Source: Camillea tinctor
Taxonomy: Eukaryota > Ascomycota > Sordariomycetes > Xylariales > Xylariaceae
Assembly (NCBI GenBank): GCA_022578605.1
Contig: MU394096.1
Span: 186,001 to 250,000 of the forward strand
Direction: 5' to 3'
Length of the DNA: 64,000 bases
Position numbers and translations under genes: made by a program
Notes under the pieces: model-generated
Seen by the model: the letters and a program-made list of their open reading frames with translations, nothing else
What the model was told of the DNA's origin: nothing
The model's database searches: none
Part shown: in pieces, positions 10,992 to 21,940 of the stretch
How the letters are laid out: each line of letters opens with the position of its first letter
How positions within the stretch are numbered: the stretch's first letter is position 1

Positions 10992-12326
10992 TCATGCTAC
11001 CATCTCAGGCGCTCTGCCGCGATGCTCTCCATTCAACCCCGCCTCCGAATCCATGACGGACTGGTCCTGGTCCTCATCGTCATCATCGTCGTATTCGTGC
11101 CCCTTATGCTCACCTGCGGCTACCCACGAGTCGCGGTCATTCAGGGGCACGTCCTGGCCGGATAGATCCAGGCCCTCCGACCGAGCTTTGATGTTGTTGC
11201 GACGTCTCGTCGACAGGGTCCGTGCCCGGGTGGACAGCTTAGCAGAAACCGCAGCATTCGAGGTGACCCAGTTAGTCAGTGCGTCCTCGCAGTCCTGGAT
11301 AATGGCTTTGCTAGCCTCGTAACCGTCATACGCAGCCCGTGTCTCTCCCGGGGTGACAGGGGTATCGTCAATTAGCTCGAGCAGGTGTTTCCCGTAGCCC
11401 GCGATGATGGCGACCTTCTCGCTGTGTTCCTGCAGAGCGTCGAACTGGTACGTAAAGGCAGCTTTTATCTTCTCACGTGTGATGTTCGACAGCTGGGCCT
11501 CAGCAACTAGGGACTCGGCCTCGGCTCGGACGAGTTCCTGCTCAAGGACGACGATTTTGGGCGAGTTTGGTTCCTTGTATTTGAGCTGGGCGATGTGGTC
11601 GGCTATCTTCTGCTTTCCTGTTATGGTGTTAGTCTCATGAAGAGCTCTCACGGAGGGTATGTTGGTTTTGGGCGACTCACGGTCTCTGCTTGGTTGTACA
11701 GACGCCTCGATATTTCTGATGCTCTTCATGGTCACGCGGTACTGATCGTAGCGATCGACATATTGGTCCTCGAGCTCGCCAATCTCGTAGAGTAGGACAC
11801 CTAGCTTGTCGGTGACGTCAGAAACATCCTCGTCGCCAGATTCGCCCCAGATGGATAATTGTTGCTGCATAGCCAAGTTAGCTGGGTTACGGGCCCGGGG
11901 GGGCAGGGGAGAGGGCTGCGATAACCTACGGCCACTTCCATGCGCTCCTTAGCTACCAGTTCGAGACTCCGCATCACGTTCTTCTCCATCTTAACGAGTT
12001 GTGTCAACTTCTTAGCGAGGTCAGGCCCGAAGGCACCAGCAGCGTTGCGGCGGAGCGCATGTCCTGTGGGTTCGATCAGCCAATGGTTCTACCGAAGCAA
12101 TATACGTATCATGGCCTGGGCAACTTACCGAAGCCGCCTCTCCCGAAAAGTCGACCAGACTTGGTAGAGGAGGGTGGAGGAGGGGGGTTCTGCTCGGGAA
12201 GCCCGTCAGCCAATTTGATTCGCCATTGCGACCAGTGAGTCGAGGTAGACGAGGTTCAGGTCTTCTCACCTGGATTTGTGAAGCCGTGGGCGCCCGGGTT
12301 TGGCGCATAGAATAGGTGCGATGCAT
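10992..12326 (-). CDS. PIL1: Eisosome core component Pil1/Lsp1 (BAR-domain protein)
   Basis: Five exons on the minus strand (12326-12270, 12189-12129, 12063-11930, 11864-11681, 11617-10992) join to 353 residues. Pil1/Lsp1 proteins are BAR-domain scaffolds that coat furrow-like plasma membrane domains (eisosomes, MCC) and respond to sphingolipid signalling. The spliced N terminus is MHRTYSMRQTRAPTASQIQ followed by a Pro run and KSGRLFGRGG, as in fungal PilA/Pil1. The core includes KKLTQLVKMEKNVMRS, QQLSIWGESGDEDVSDVTD and YEIGELEDQYVDRYDQYR, all strongly typical, and the conserved stretch IAQLKYKEPNSPKIVVLEQE. The C-terminal tail is acidic (DDDDDEDQDQ) and variable, as usual. Intron density toward the 5' end is typical for this gene in moulds. 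The gene is divergent from the KMT6 gene, sharing a 1.9-kb intergenic region. A SUR7-family gene at 51.2 kb encodes another protein type of the same membrane domain, but it is 40 kb away and not linked functionally by position. Confidence 0.96.
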
Positions 12327-14249
12327 CGTGTCGGATAGGAATGGAGGTAGGGTAGGGAAAAGAACAAGAAGGGCAAGAAATTAAGATAGGATGATGTTGC
12401 GACAAAGGCGGTGTTTCGCGCAAAGAGAAAGTAAACGAGGTTCGTTGTCGGGTGTAGGTAATAAAAAAAATATGTATGAAGATTATTTAATGGTGGAAAG
12501 ACAATTCGCGATTGAGATGTGGATGACTATGTTGGTGTGCGGTTTGGCGGCGGCGGCGGGAGGTGGTAATGATAGTGAAATGTAGAAAGCGGAAGTGGTG
12601 GTAGTGGAGGTTGATGGTGGAGGTTGATGGTGGTGGAGTTGTTGGTGATCAACCACCTTAACCTTTTACACTAGCGCTCTCAGACAACCGTCAAAGAATA
12701 AAAATAATTTGTGGAGACTCCATTGTAGTGTAGAATGGGGAGACACACCCGGACACCTACGCCTTTTTTTGCAGCTTGTCCCTGGAGACTACGTCATGAG
12801 GATTGGATTACACTAGCGTGCTCTTTAAGTTAAAAAAGTCGGGGGGCTGTGACAAGGGTTGCGTAGCTGTAGCAGCCAATAGAATTGTTTACTATCTAGT
12901 AGTGTACTACTATGTACTTAGGTACATACATAGTAAGTAGGTACCTACCTATCTTTCAAGAGCTTATGACAATCTCATAGGTGTGTAATACCTAGGCATG
13001 TACCCAATGCAGGCTGTAGATAGCTTTTTTTTTTCTATATCTACAATGGTCTGGTCTATTGAAGTTAGTGAGATTTTAGGGACCTCAATTTCAAATAGTA
13101 CTAGGTATTAAGAGCTGACTGCTATTTATCTTCCTAGGTTGATGCTTCCACAAGGTATGTACAACATACTCCGTAGGTATTTCAACCTTAGCAGGGCATA
13201 CGTTAGCATGTAAAAACTACCCAGACGCTAATGTGGGAGAATAAATAAAAAGTGTATACTGATTCCGGCTTCAAAATTCTGTTTATTCCGGTTATAACGA
13301 ATATATTATTAGTTCGGTCTTGCTCTCTTTGTTGTGGCTAGTTTATCTTATAGCGTAGATAGTAAAGTCTGTTAGGCTAGGTACTTAAATAGATGTTGAT
13401 GAATTGTTCCTGATATTTCAAAAAATGTGCTATGTAAAAAGCATGTACTTTTTTTTACCGTAACTTCTTATTCTTAAGATTGATCATTGCACATAAAACA
13501 TAGAAATGGCTAAGTAGATATATAGAAATACAAACTACCTACCTAGTAGGTTATATCGTACTTAACATGTACATCCATAAAGGTCAACTTCTTCACTACC
13601 GGGGCTGTGGTTTCAATGGCCCCATAACAACAAAAGCTGTCTGTTTTAGGAAAGTCCCGTAGATTACATAACCCTCCTGAGGTTGGGTTTACCGATCAGC
13701 CACTTGCAACCTTCCCGCTCTTATAAACTTAGCGATCAAGCCACATAGCCACGCCCTTATTATTCAGCCCCATGCTCACATAACACCCATCCCATCGACC
13801 CACCTCTCCCCTCCCCCCTGCCGGCGCGTTCCTAGTCTCGTCGTTCACATCCGGCAACGAGATTCTGGAGTTCTTGGTTTAGGGGATATATATCAACAAA
13901 TATCTCAATCACTCGAGGCTTTGTGCGATTCAACTTTTTTTTCTAAGGTTGACCCCTCCTCAAACTAGAATTGGACTATAGAAGGTCTATTGCTGCCAGA
14001 AGAGAAGAGAAGCGCGTTTGACCACCTACAACCGATTCGTGCGCGTCTCAACATTGACGCTTCTCTTTCTCACAACTCAATCCCCACCCAGCCTATCCAA
14101 TTGATTGATTTTGCATCTATCTAATTGAGTCTAGGTTTGAGCCCATCAGATTCCTCATAAACGCTGTGGATATTGAGGAAGTAAACGGCCTCTGTTATCT
14201 GGCGCTTGTCTCACTCATGGCATGAGAATTGTTCATTAGATGCGCAATC
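12327..14249. other. Divergent promoter region, PIL1 / KMT6
   Basis: No gene is supported in this 1.9-kb region between two divergent genes. It is AT-rich with several TACCTA/TAGGTA-type words (for example near 12920-12955 and 13530-13550) and a CTCCGTAGGTA motif near 13170. Pyrimidine-rich stretches near 13800-14110 probably belong to the KMT6 promoter and leader. Confidence 0.5.
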
Positions 14250-17200
14250 ATGACAGCAAGAGAGGAGATAGATCTAACTGCCGCCATGTCCGAATTGGAT
14301 GGTTTGGATGAGCGTGTGCCGATTGTACAAACACCTCATCAACCCAAACAATCGCAACCACCATCTCAGCCTGGCTCTCGTAGCCGCAAGCCTTTGAGCC
14401 CAGCACCTTTCAGTCCTCAACCACCCGCGCCATCATTGGATGATTCTGAAACCATTCATGCTGCAACCCCATTGAACCCCAACAGAGGATCCGCTCAGAA
14501 AGCTTCCAGTCTAGATTCAAAGCCGGACCCTCCGTTATCCTTCAGGCCATCACATACTCCTAAGCAAAATCAGGATGTAACCCCTCCATCAATCTTTCAT
14601 CAACCCGTCATTCACAAGACCCCCAAATACCAAACTCCCAGAAAGGTTGAGTGGACTACCGAGAAAATAGAGGAGTCTTTGCGGAGCTTTTCTCGGGAGA
14701 TTGGTACTATCGCAGCCAAGCTTGCTGTTCGCCTCATTCACGATGCCTGGAAGAAAGAAGCCCCAGAACCACGATTCGTCAGCAAGAAGGACTGGTTCGA
14801 GGGAATGAAACGCGAGCCGGTGGAAGCTGGCACAAAAACGCCAGACGCTATGCGTATCAAGACCAAGGTTCGTCATCTATGCTCGGTCTTGTCTCTTGTG
14901 AATCTATCGGTCACTATCGGTCACTAACAGTAATACAGCAAGTGGGCCAGGGCAGATCTGGTAAACAAGAGAAGCGGGAGCATTTTCGAGTAATATGCAT
15001 CAAGACTAACCAGGAGCCTACGCCCCGGTATAGCTTTCATCACGTTGAGATAAGAAAGAATATCCTCTCACCAAACACCATGCTCACCTATGTCCCGCAC
15101 CTTCGAGACTTGGCGGATAATGAAGAAGGCATCTATCGCCGCTGGCTTGAAAATTTGGAAACCATGGACAAAACCTCTGGGTTTGCCACTTTGAGCAGGC
15201 ATGAGAAGGTCGTCAAGACTATTCAGAAGGAACGTGCCACCATGCTCCTCGAACATTTAGATACCTGGCTGGACATCCTTTCTATTGAAAATTGTACAAA
15301 GGCAACGCTGATAAGACACATGGCCAACCAGAGTGATACTGTAACGCCGCAGCAGAAATCTAGTATATTGAACTCGTACAACGATGAATCAGGCTCACCA
15401 CGATCAGCAAAAGCCGTACGGATGTTCACCGAAGCCTTCGACCGAGTTTTCAACAACTCCCCGGAACTACGAGAACATGCTGTCCCTCTTCGTGATGTTT
15501 TGCTTTTGGAGAAATCTGTCGACACCATTGTCGACCCGAAGAAGTGGATGAAAGATACTCCGAGTCAGGCCAAAGTTGCGGAGGAACAGACGAGCGTCGA
15601 ATCATTCTTGGAGACCTACGCTCTACTAGGTTGCTTAGTGTGTACCAGCCACTCTTGCGAGCATGGAGAATATGGCGTCGACAATGAAAGAAAACGGTTC
15701 TCTGTTGAGGTAGTCGGCGGATTGTCTCCTATGATTCGCCAACAAATGCTCGAGGGGGCTCGCCGTGATAGTCCAACATTTCAAAAGGATGGGCCACCCT
15801 GTAGTGATGAATGTTTCCGGCATTTGCAACCGGGCACTCGTGCTCGTGCTTGGAACGAGACCGAAACTATGCTCCTTAAAACTTTCTTCTCGAGCTTGGT
15901 CAACAGCAGTACTCCAGTTCAATGTGCTACTGCTGTGGCTACCGGGCGACCTTGCTGGGATGCCAACCGGCAGCTGAAGAAGCTAGGTCTCTCTCTGCCT
16001 GCCCCCCCTCTGAATCCCCCGATCCAAGTTAAGCCCCTACCGTGGTACGATCGGTTCAAGAAGATGCTTATAGGGGACTGGCAGGAGCACACTAATACAC
16101 ATGAGCATCAGCGAAAGGACCATTTTGACCCGTGCAACCACGACGGTCCATGTGATAAGGATTGCCCATGTATCCAAAATCATATCATGTGCGAACGATT
16201 CTGTCGCTGCACATCAGCCATCTGTGCCAACAAGTTCACCGGCTGCGCCTGTCATTCGAATGGGAAGACCTGTATGCCTAAACAGAAAGATAAGCCATGC
16301 ATATGTGTGCAATTAAATCGAGAATGCGATCCGGCTTTATGTGGGAGCTGTGGTGCTCGAGACAGGGCGATGCCAAAGAATGCAGATGACGATGCATTAT
16401 ATTCGTGGGGTTGTCAGAACTGTGCCTTACAACGAGGCAAATCCAAGTCCGTTGTCCTAGGGAAGTCTAAGATTGCGGGATATGGGCTTTTCACAACTGA
16501 GGACATTAGTCAAGACGAATTTGTTATTGAATATGTGGGCGAACTTATCAGCCAGGACGAAGGTGTTCGTCGAGAAGCCCGCCGTGGCGATGTATTTGAC
16601 GAGACCTCGAATTCCTCTTACCTTTTCACGCTACTGGAACAGGAGGGAATTTGGGTCGATGCGGCTATCTACGGTAATCTAAGTCGATACATAAACCACC
16701 AGGAGACCAACTGCAATGTTACTCCAAGGATTATGTATGTGAATGGTGAATATCGGATCAAGTTCACATCTTTGCGAGAAATCAAGGCAGGCGAGGAGTT
16801 ATTTTTCCATTATGGTGAAAACTTCCCCAACCTAACAAAGAAACTGCTCCAGGAGGAAAAGGCAGCAAAGAAGAGGCGCAAAGCTAAGGAGCAGGCCTCT
16901 ACAGCAGAGGCTACAAATGGAGAAAAGGTCAGAAAGAAGCCAGGTCGCAAACCAGGTCGAAAACCGGGGCCGAAGCCAGGTCGAAAACCAGGACGTAAAC
17001 CGAAAAAGACCTTTGCAAATATTGGTGATAGAGAAGAGGTCACAGAAGATCCTACAGAGGAGCCATTTCCTGATATCCCTATAACCAAGTCACGTAAACG
17101 AAAACGGAGCGGCGGAAACGGCCAGGAGTACTCTGATGAGGAAGAATACCGACCTGGTATCACAGATTCTCAGGATGATACTCAGTCTGGTGCTACAACC

Positions 17201-17956
17201 GCAGCAGTCCTTTCTCGAAACCCTCCACAGCCTCGACCGCCAGGGGCAAAGAGGAGTTACATGACCTCTGATCGAGCCCTTTTAGCGGAGGCTGCCAACA
17301 ATATGATTAACCTAGGCCCTGGCGGAGAGAACGGCCTTGATACGCCAAGACGGCGGGCGAGGAAAGTACGTAGGTTTATCGACGAGGATTCTGTCCGGGG
17401 GACTGATGATACCCAAACAACTGAGACTCGGCCGATAGTAACGCCAAAGAAACGAGGCAGGAAACCAAAGAGTCACATTGCCCAGACAATTGAAGCACAG
17501 CCAATGGCTGGAAATGAGATAGCCGTCCCAGAAAACCACCATGACAGTGCACACGGCAGCGCACATGGCAGTGTACATGATAGCGGCGGTCGGTTCAGTC
17601 ATACACAGGCCCGGCTCGAACTCGACTCGGATTCCGGCGGCGAGGGAGTCGCAGAGACCCCCACCCGCGTGGGAAATGGTCCTCAGATCAATAAGGAGGT
17701 GGCAGAGTCTAGTCCGCTTTCCACCCCTGAAACCGATGTCGGCTACATGGGCGTGGAGATCTCGGACTCAGACGCCACCCAGATGAAGAAATATCGGAGG
17801 AGGCCCACGAGCGCCGACGACGAATACAACGGAAATAGCTGGAGCGATAGCGACGGTGTCAGACACCACGGCGCCGGGGACGAGAGTGACGACGATGCGG
17901 AGCTCATAATCAACCATCAGCGCAAGCGACGCAGACCTGCCAGATTTGATGACTAA
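14250..17956 (+). CDS. Histone H3K27 methyltransferase, E(z)/EZH2 type (KMT6)
   Basis: Exons 14250-14867 and 14939-17956 join to 1211 residues. KMT6 is the catalytic subunit of Polycomb repressive complex 2, which trimethylates H3 lysine 27 and silences facultative heterochromatin, including secondary-metabolite loci. The N-terminal 130 residues are Pro/Gln-rich and disordered. A Cys-rich segment (LGCLVCTSHSCEHG) precedes the CXC pre-SET region (about 601-706, CNHDGPCDKDCPC onward). The SET domain (about 715-835) shows GYGLFTTEDI, IEYVGELI, NHQETNC and EELFFHYGE. The usual NHSxxPNC is shortened and altered to NHQETNC, and FFDY is FFHY. Behind SET lies a Lys/Arg-Pro-Gly repeat and a KKRGRKPK AT-hook, then an acidic tail. 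The ATG at 14250 is used because the frame upstream opens only with TTG. The intron donor is GTTCGT, weaker than its neighbours, but the join keeps frame and its end has CTAACAG plus a TACAG acceptor. Confidence 0.93.
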
Positions 17957-19572
17957 TTGGCTCTTTCGCAGATTGGCAAAACGTTGGGGAAGTTTCTCAT
18001 CTACCAGGCGGCGCACGTGCTAGGGAGTAATTAGATTTAGCCCATGCACATTTACAACTTACCAACCCATCCTTCCAGTCAAGGAAAATAGCACACGATC
18101 CCGTAAATTCTGGGATTATACAAAGAAAAACGGAAAAGAAAAAGGAAGCTCATAGCATATCATTGTTAATATTTCTTGTAATTATATTAGAGAGGAGTTC
18201 GCTCCCGCACTTACGTTATAGGAGTTAAACTAGTTGAGCCGCCCGGGGGCATAAAAGGGGGTAGAGGAAAGGAGAGGGTGCCACATGCTAATATTTGAAC
18301 ATTACCTGCATTCTGTGTATTCACCTGCGTATTCATCTTAAACCATACGAGATATTACGTCTATTATACGATGTCTTCCGAGGTTATGTGATGTGTTTAA
18401 TTGGGAGAACGGAGTGGAAGTTTACTTGGTCTTCCTTTACACATGTCCAGCCAGGTGTGTAGTATAGTTTCCACGATAAACTGGGCAATGTGTTCTTCTC
18501 GGGCGAGAAAGCCAAGTATTTTTTTTTCTTTTCATTATACAGTATGACTAAGATATTGTGAGAGAGGTCGAAGGTTAAGATCTAAGAACTGCGCGTCAAG
18601 ACCTGGGAGTAGAAGGGGTTTCTCCTCATATAGGATACGTATCACGATTGATACCGTGTCAATCCAACGCTCTTAATAGCCTGCAGCGGTGTCCTAGCAA
18701 GCATGAATAAGGACGGATAGGGACTGATGCTGCAGCTGAGAGTGACCGTAGGGAACTCCCATATCATTTAAAAATTGCAGTGATTCAAGATCAATTTAAG
18801 AAATCTTCAATATATGCTCGTTAAAAAGGTTTCTAAAGTCCTCCCTATTGATTTCAAAAAGAAAAAAATCAAATCGATAGCTGGAAAATAAGTAATTATA
18901 GAAAATAACGCTGACTTTTAGTCATCGACAATGATCCATGTTGGTGATTACTTCGAATTCTTATCGCCAGGAATAGCTGGTTCGTATTCGCCATGAAGTA
19001 CCTAACAATTATTCCGTTTCCAGTGACTCTACTTAATTAGCTAGGTCGTAACAGTCCAGTCCAACTCATCCAATACACACACATACTTAGTGTACTTTGT
19101 TATAGTCACCCAACGCATGTCAATCAAATAGGTGCGTTGTCACCTATAATATCGTCCTATAGTCTTATTCTCGCTTTTATATGAAGCGTTGGTTTAGAAG
19201 CATATAAGAGATTGATTCCTCAACTATCGATCTGCGAAGCAGAGGAGAGACGAGCTCCCTTATATACACAAAGTAGTGGAGCTCTGCTCCAGGTTTCCAA
19301 GATCACATAGTCATGTGATTACCACTCATGTGCCCCTATGCTCATGGGAATGCCCTCATAGTACATACGCGATCCTTAAAAAGTGGGTTTAGGGTGAATT
19401 GTCGGTCGATAAAAGTCTGTATCCAATATAACACTAATTAGTAACAAAGATTTCATCAAACGATATACTTATAAAGGTATGCGAGGGTTCCTGTTACCTT
19501 GATCGTATGTAGGTAGATGTTGGTATATGTGTATGCGGCATCCAAATTGATGCACCACCATAATAAAGTAAT
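17957..19572. other. Convergent AT-rich region downstream of KMT6
   Basis: No gene is supported. This begins an AT-rich, gene-poor stretch that runs to about 23.2 kb. A perfect 7-bp inverted repeat with a 4-nt centre lies at 19302-19319. No transposon frames or terminal repeats were recognised. Confidence 0.5.
19302..19319. promoter_or_regulatory. Inverted repeat ATCACAT-N4-ATGTGAT
   Basis: The arms ATCACAT and ATGTGAT are perfect reverse complements separated by AGTC. Such a dyad could bind a dimeric regulator or be coincidental; it lies about 250 bp beyond the 3' end of the Cys-rich gene at 19573 and has no obvious target start site. Confidence 0.3.
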
Positions 19573-19788
19573 TCATTTACCCCACCTTCCTGCAAGCTGT
19601 TCGCAATGGATACAGTCCTTAACAGGGTAAACTGCTGCAGAGTCGCAAGCATGGCATTTATGGTTATGACCTATCCCTCCCGAATGGGTTGTAGAATTAC
19701 ACCGGCCGGCTTCACGTAATGGACAATAGGTCGTGAACGTTATAGATGGATGGCCACAAGTATACTGGCCGCTAACTGTGTGACACAT
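19573..19788 (-). CDS. Small Cys/His-rich protein, 71 aa, paralog A
   Basis: This single-exon frame encodes 71 residues, starting MCHTVSGQYTCGHPS. Cysteines fall at 2, 11, 22, 30, 45 and 48, followed by a second CxxC near residues 59-62, with several His between them, so a zinc-binding fold is likely. No signal peptide is present, so it is probably intracellular. It resembles small ascomycete hypothetical proteins that begin with MC and a Y-x-C-G-H motif; I know of no assigned function. The gene at 21779-21940 is a paralog with the same spacing of the first four cysteines and the same bases around the start codon. The two genes point away from each other across 2 kb. The leader on this strand is CA-rich (AACCACAATCTCATCAAG just before the ATG), as expected for a transcribed fungal gene. 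Being short, it could be a chance frame on its own; the paralog makes it credible. Confidence 0.72.
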   Translation of the reverse strand: MCHTVSGQYTCGHPSITFTTYCPLREAGRCNSTTHSGGIGHNHKCHACDSAAVYPVKDCIHCEQLAGRWGK

Positions 19789-21778
19789 ACTTGATGAGAT
19801 TGTGGTTAGATGATTATGGTTGTATTGCTTTGTAGTTGCAGTTGGCGAAGTAAACGGTTAACAATGTAGGTCGTGATAGTTGTGAGATGTAGTTGTGGTT
19901 TTTTTTTTTTCGTAAATATAAATTGGCTCAATAAACTTAATGTTTCTAGATGTATTAAATAAGAAGAAACTCTTAAAACTCAAAGGGAGTTTATCTTAGG
20001 TATTTATAAAAGTTTTGATTCTACAGATGTTTCTAGTGACTGACTGGTCAGAGCCCTTAACGTTACACATAAGCTACTTCTACCACTACATAAAGACAGT
20101 ACTAAAGGAAGAGACCACGACACTGAATATTAGGAGAGATGTTGACGTCGTAAAGTGGAGAAATGTGTATTATTTGTGAGATGAAGAAACAGGTTTTTGA
20201 GTATAATGGTGTTGTGAGCAGTTTCAGCGCTGGTACATTGGTAGTACATAATACCATGAAGACTTGATATTTGCTACATGCCTCGTGACCTTTATCTTCT
20301 CGTGCTATCAAACAATCCTGAGCGCAGATTCTTAGAGTCGTGTCTCCTCACTTTTCTCGATAAAGGTTACAACAAAGTTCCTGAGGCATAACATACGTGA
20401 TGCTGTAAACTGAATATTATAGCAGGACTTTTTACATGCCGTATATCATATTGTACACGATATTATCTGTGAGTCGAATAGAGAAACTAAGTCAGTGGCA
20501 ATACTTGATGAACCTGGCCAATCGAGAATACACAACACAAGCAAGCTCTTCTTTTCGGCAACAAATCGCGTGACATATACAAGATGGTCATGTTACGTGC
20601 AAGAGAGGAAAAAAGTGAACTTTGAAGGTCAGAATAAAGGGTTACTAGTAGACCGGGGAAACTGCATCTAAGGCACTTGATCTATGTTCCATACAGAGGG
20701 CGATAATATTAACAAGTGAAGCTCCTTTCGGTTTAGGGACGAGAAAACGAACTCCTAACAGGACTTGTTGATGCAATAGAAGTAATCAACAGCTCGGAGG
20801 CTGCAAAAGAATACAGCACGGGAACGTAGATGAATGGGTTCAGGTGGATGAAGTTAAAAAAAAAGGTCAGACATTATTAATAGGGCCGTCAAATACCGAG
20901 ATTCTCACCACCTTTGTTCATGATATCATAACAACGCAAGGACCAACTATACTAAAATGTGTCATCACAGGGAAGGACACATGATTAAAAGATTCAGACT
21001 TGGGTCGTTTAAAGCACTTCATACTTAAAATCTTCCGTAAGATCAAGTAGACCAGACCGGAGTGTCTCAGCGTGAATATAAAAAGAAGACATCCCAGAAC
21101 CGGCAGAAACTAGCGCTAAAGAACTATAAAGGACAAAACAAGGAAAAGAAAATCATAAGAGCAAGAGAAAGTCTGGATTTCTAACGAAATGAGTTGTTGG
21201 AAAGACCCCTTCGAAACAGAATCGTCAAATGACCTTTCTAGTAACTGTTTCATAAAAGTCAAAATCTGGAAATGAACAGGACCGGGCGGGTGATGGATGA
21301 ATTATAACGTAGTCCGTGGAAGTACACGGCAAGTTAGCAAAGCGCAATGCAACTCACGATTGTTACACAAAGTACAAAAGACTAAGAATGTGGAAGCCAG
21401 AACAGCCGAAAAAAAGACAACATCAAAGGTAAGATAACCTAGTAGTAGACGTGACCTACCTAGACCCACATCTAGGGAGGCTCGTTACACTTATGTTTAA
21501 CTTTCAGGTTCTAAGAAGTAGTAGTTAGTTGAAATAGCCATTTGCAGAACCAAAACACTTATAAATATCAAGATCATAACTTGTTTTTTGGAGTTAAAAA
21601 CCTGCTTTCTTCCATAAAACCGAAAACATTGAGTACATTCAGCCAACCAGTACCTACAGAAAACAAATACACAATTGCACCTGAAGACTGTCACGAGCCA
21701 CATTGTCCACTGGATACTTCGTCTACTACTTCCACAGATCAATATAAATATCGCCAGATAGCCGCAATCTCGTCAAAC
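19789..21778. other. AT-rich region between two divergent Cys-rich genes
   Basis: Two kilobases without a supported gene. The plus strand is noticeably purine-rich from about 20500 to 21450. Short frames (for example 20102-20311 minus) have no recognisable content. The ends hold the leaders of the divergent Cys-rich genes. No repeat or transposon remnant is evident by eye. Confidence 0.45.
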
Positions 21779-21940
21779 ATGTGTCATTGGGAACGAGGCG
21801 TATATAGGTGTGGTTGTCCATTCGCGAGGCGTATAATGGTATGCACGGGCGCCTCGAGGGGCGGGTGTTGCACTAATCGCTCTATATCCTCAGGAATAAC
21901 ATTGTTCGAGCGATGTAGTAGGTGCGCTGCGAGGCGATAG
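21779..21940 (+). CDS. Small Cys-rich protein, 53 aa, paralog B
   Basis: The ATG at 21779 opens a 53-residue frame, starting MCHWERGVYRCGCPFARR and ending with CSRCAARR. A longer frame upstream (from 21542) is open but starts at a non-ATG codon and has no family signal, so I use the internal ATG. Compared with paralog A, C2, H3, G7, Y9, C11, G12, P14, C22, G28 and C30 align without a gap, and the CxxC pair aligns with one residue offset. The 3' part of paralog A with its second CxxC is absent here, so this copy is shorter or truncated. The bases before the start (CAATCTCGTCAAAC) closely match those before paralog A. Function is unknown; metal binding is inferred from Cys spacing. Confidence 0.6.
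   Translation: MCHWERGVYRCGCPFARRIMVCTGASRGGCCTNRSISSGITLFERCSRCAARR

Noticed and set aside
21542..21778. Upstream extension of the 53-aa Cys-rich protein
   Set aside because: The extension has no ATG at its start and no similarity to the paralog, whereas the ATG at 21779 aligns exactly with the paralog start and leader.
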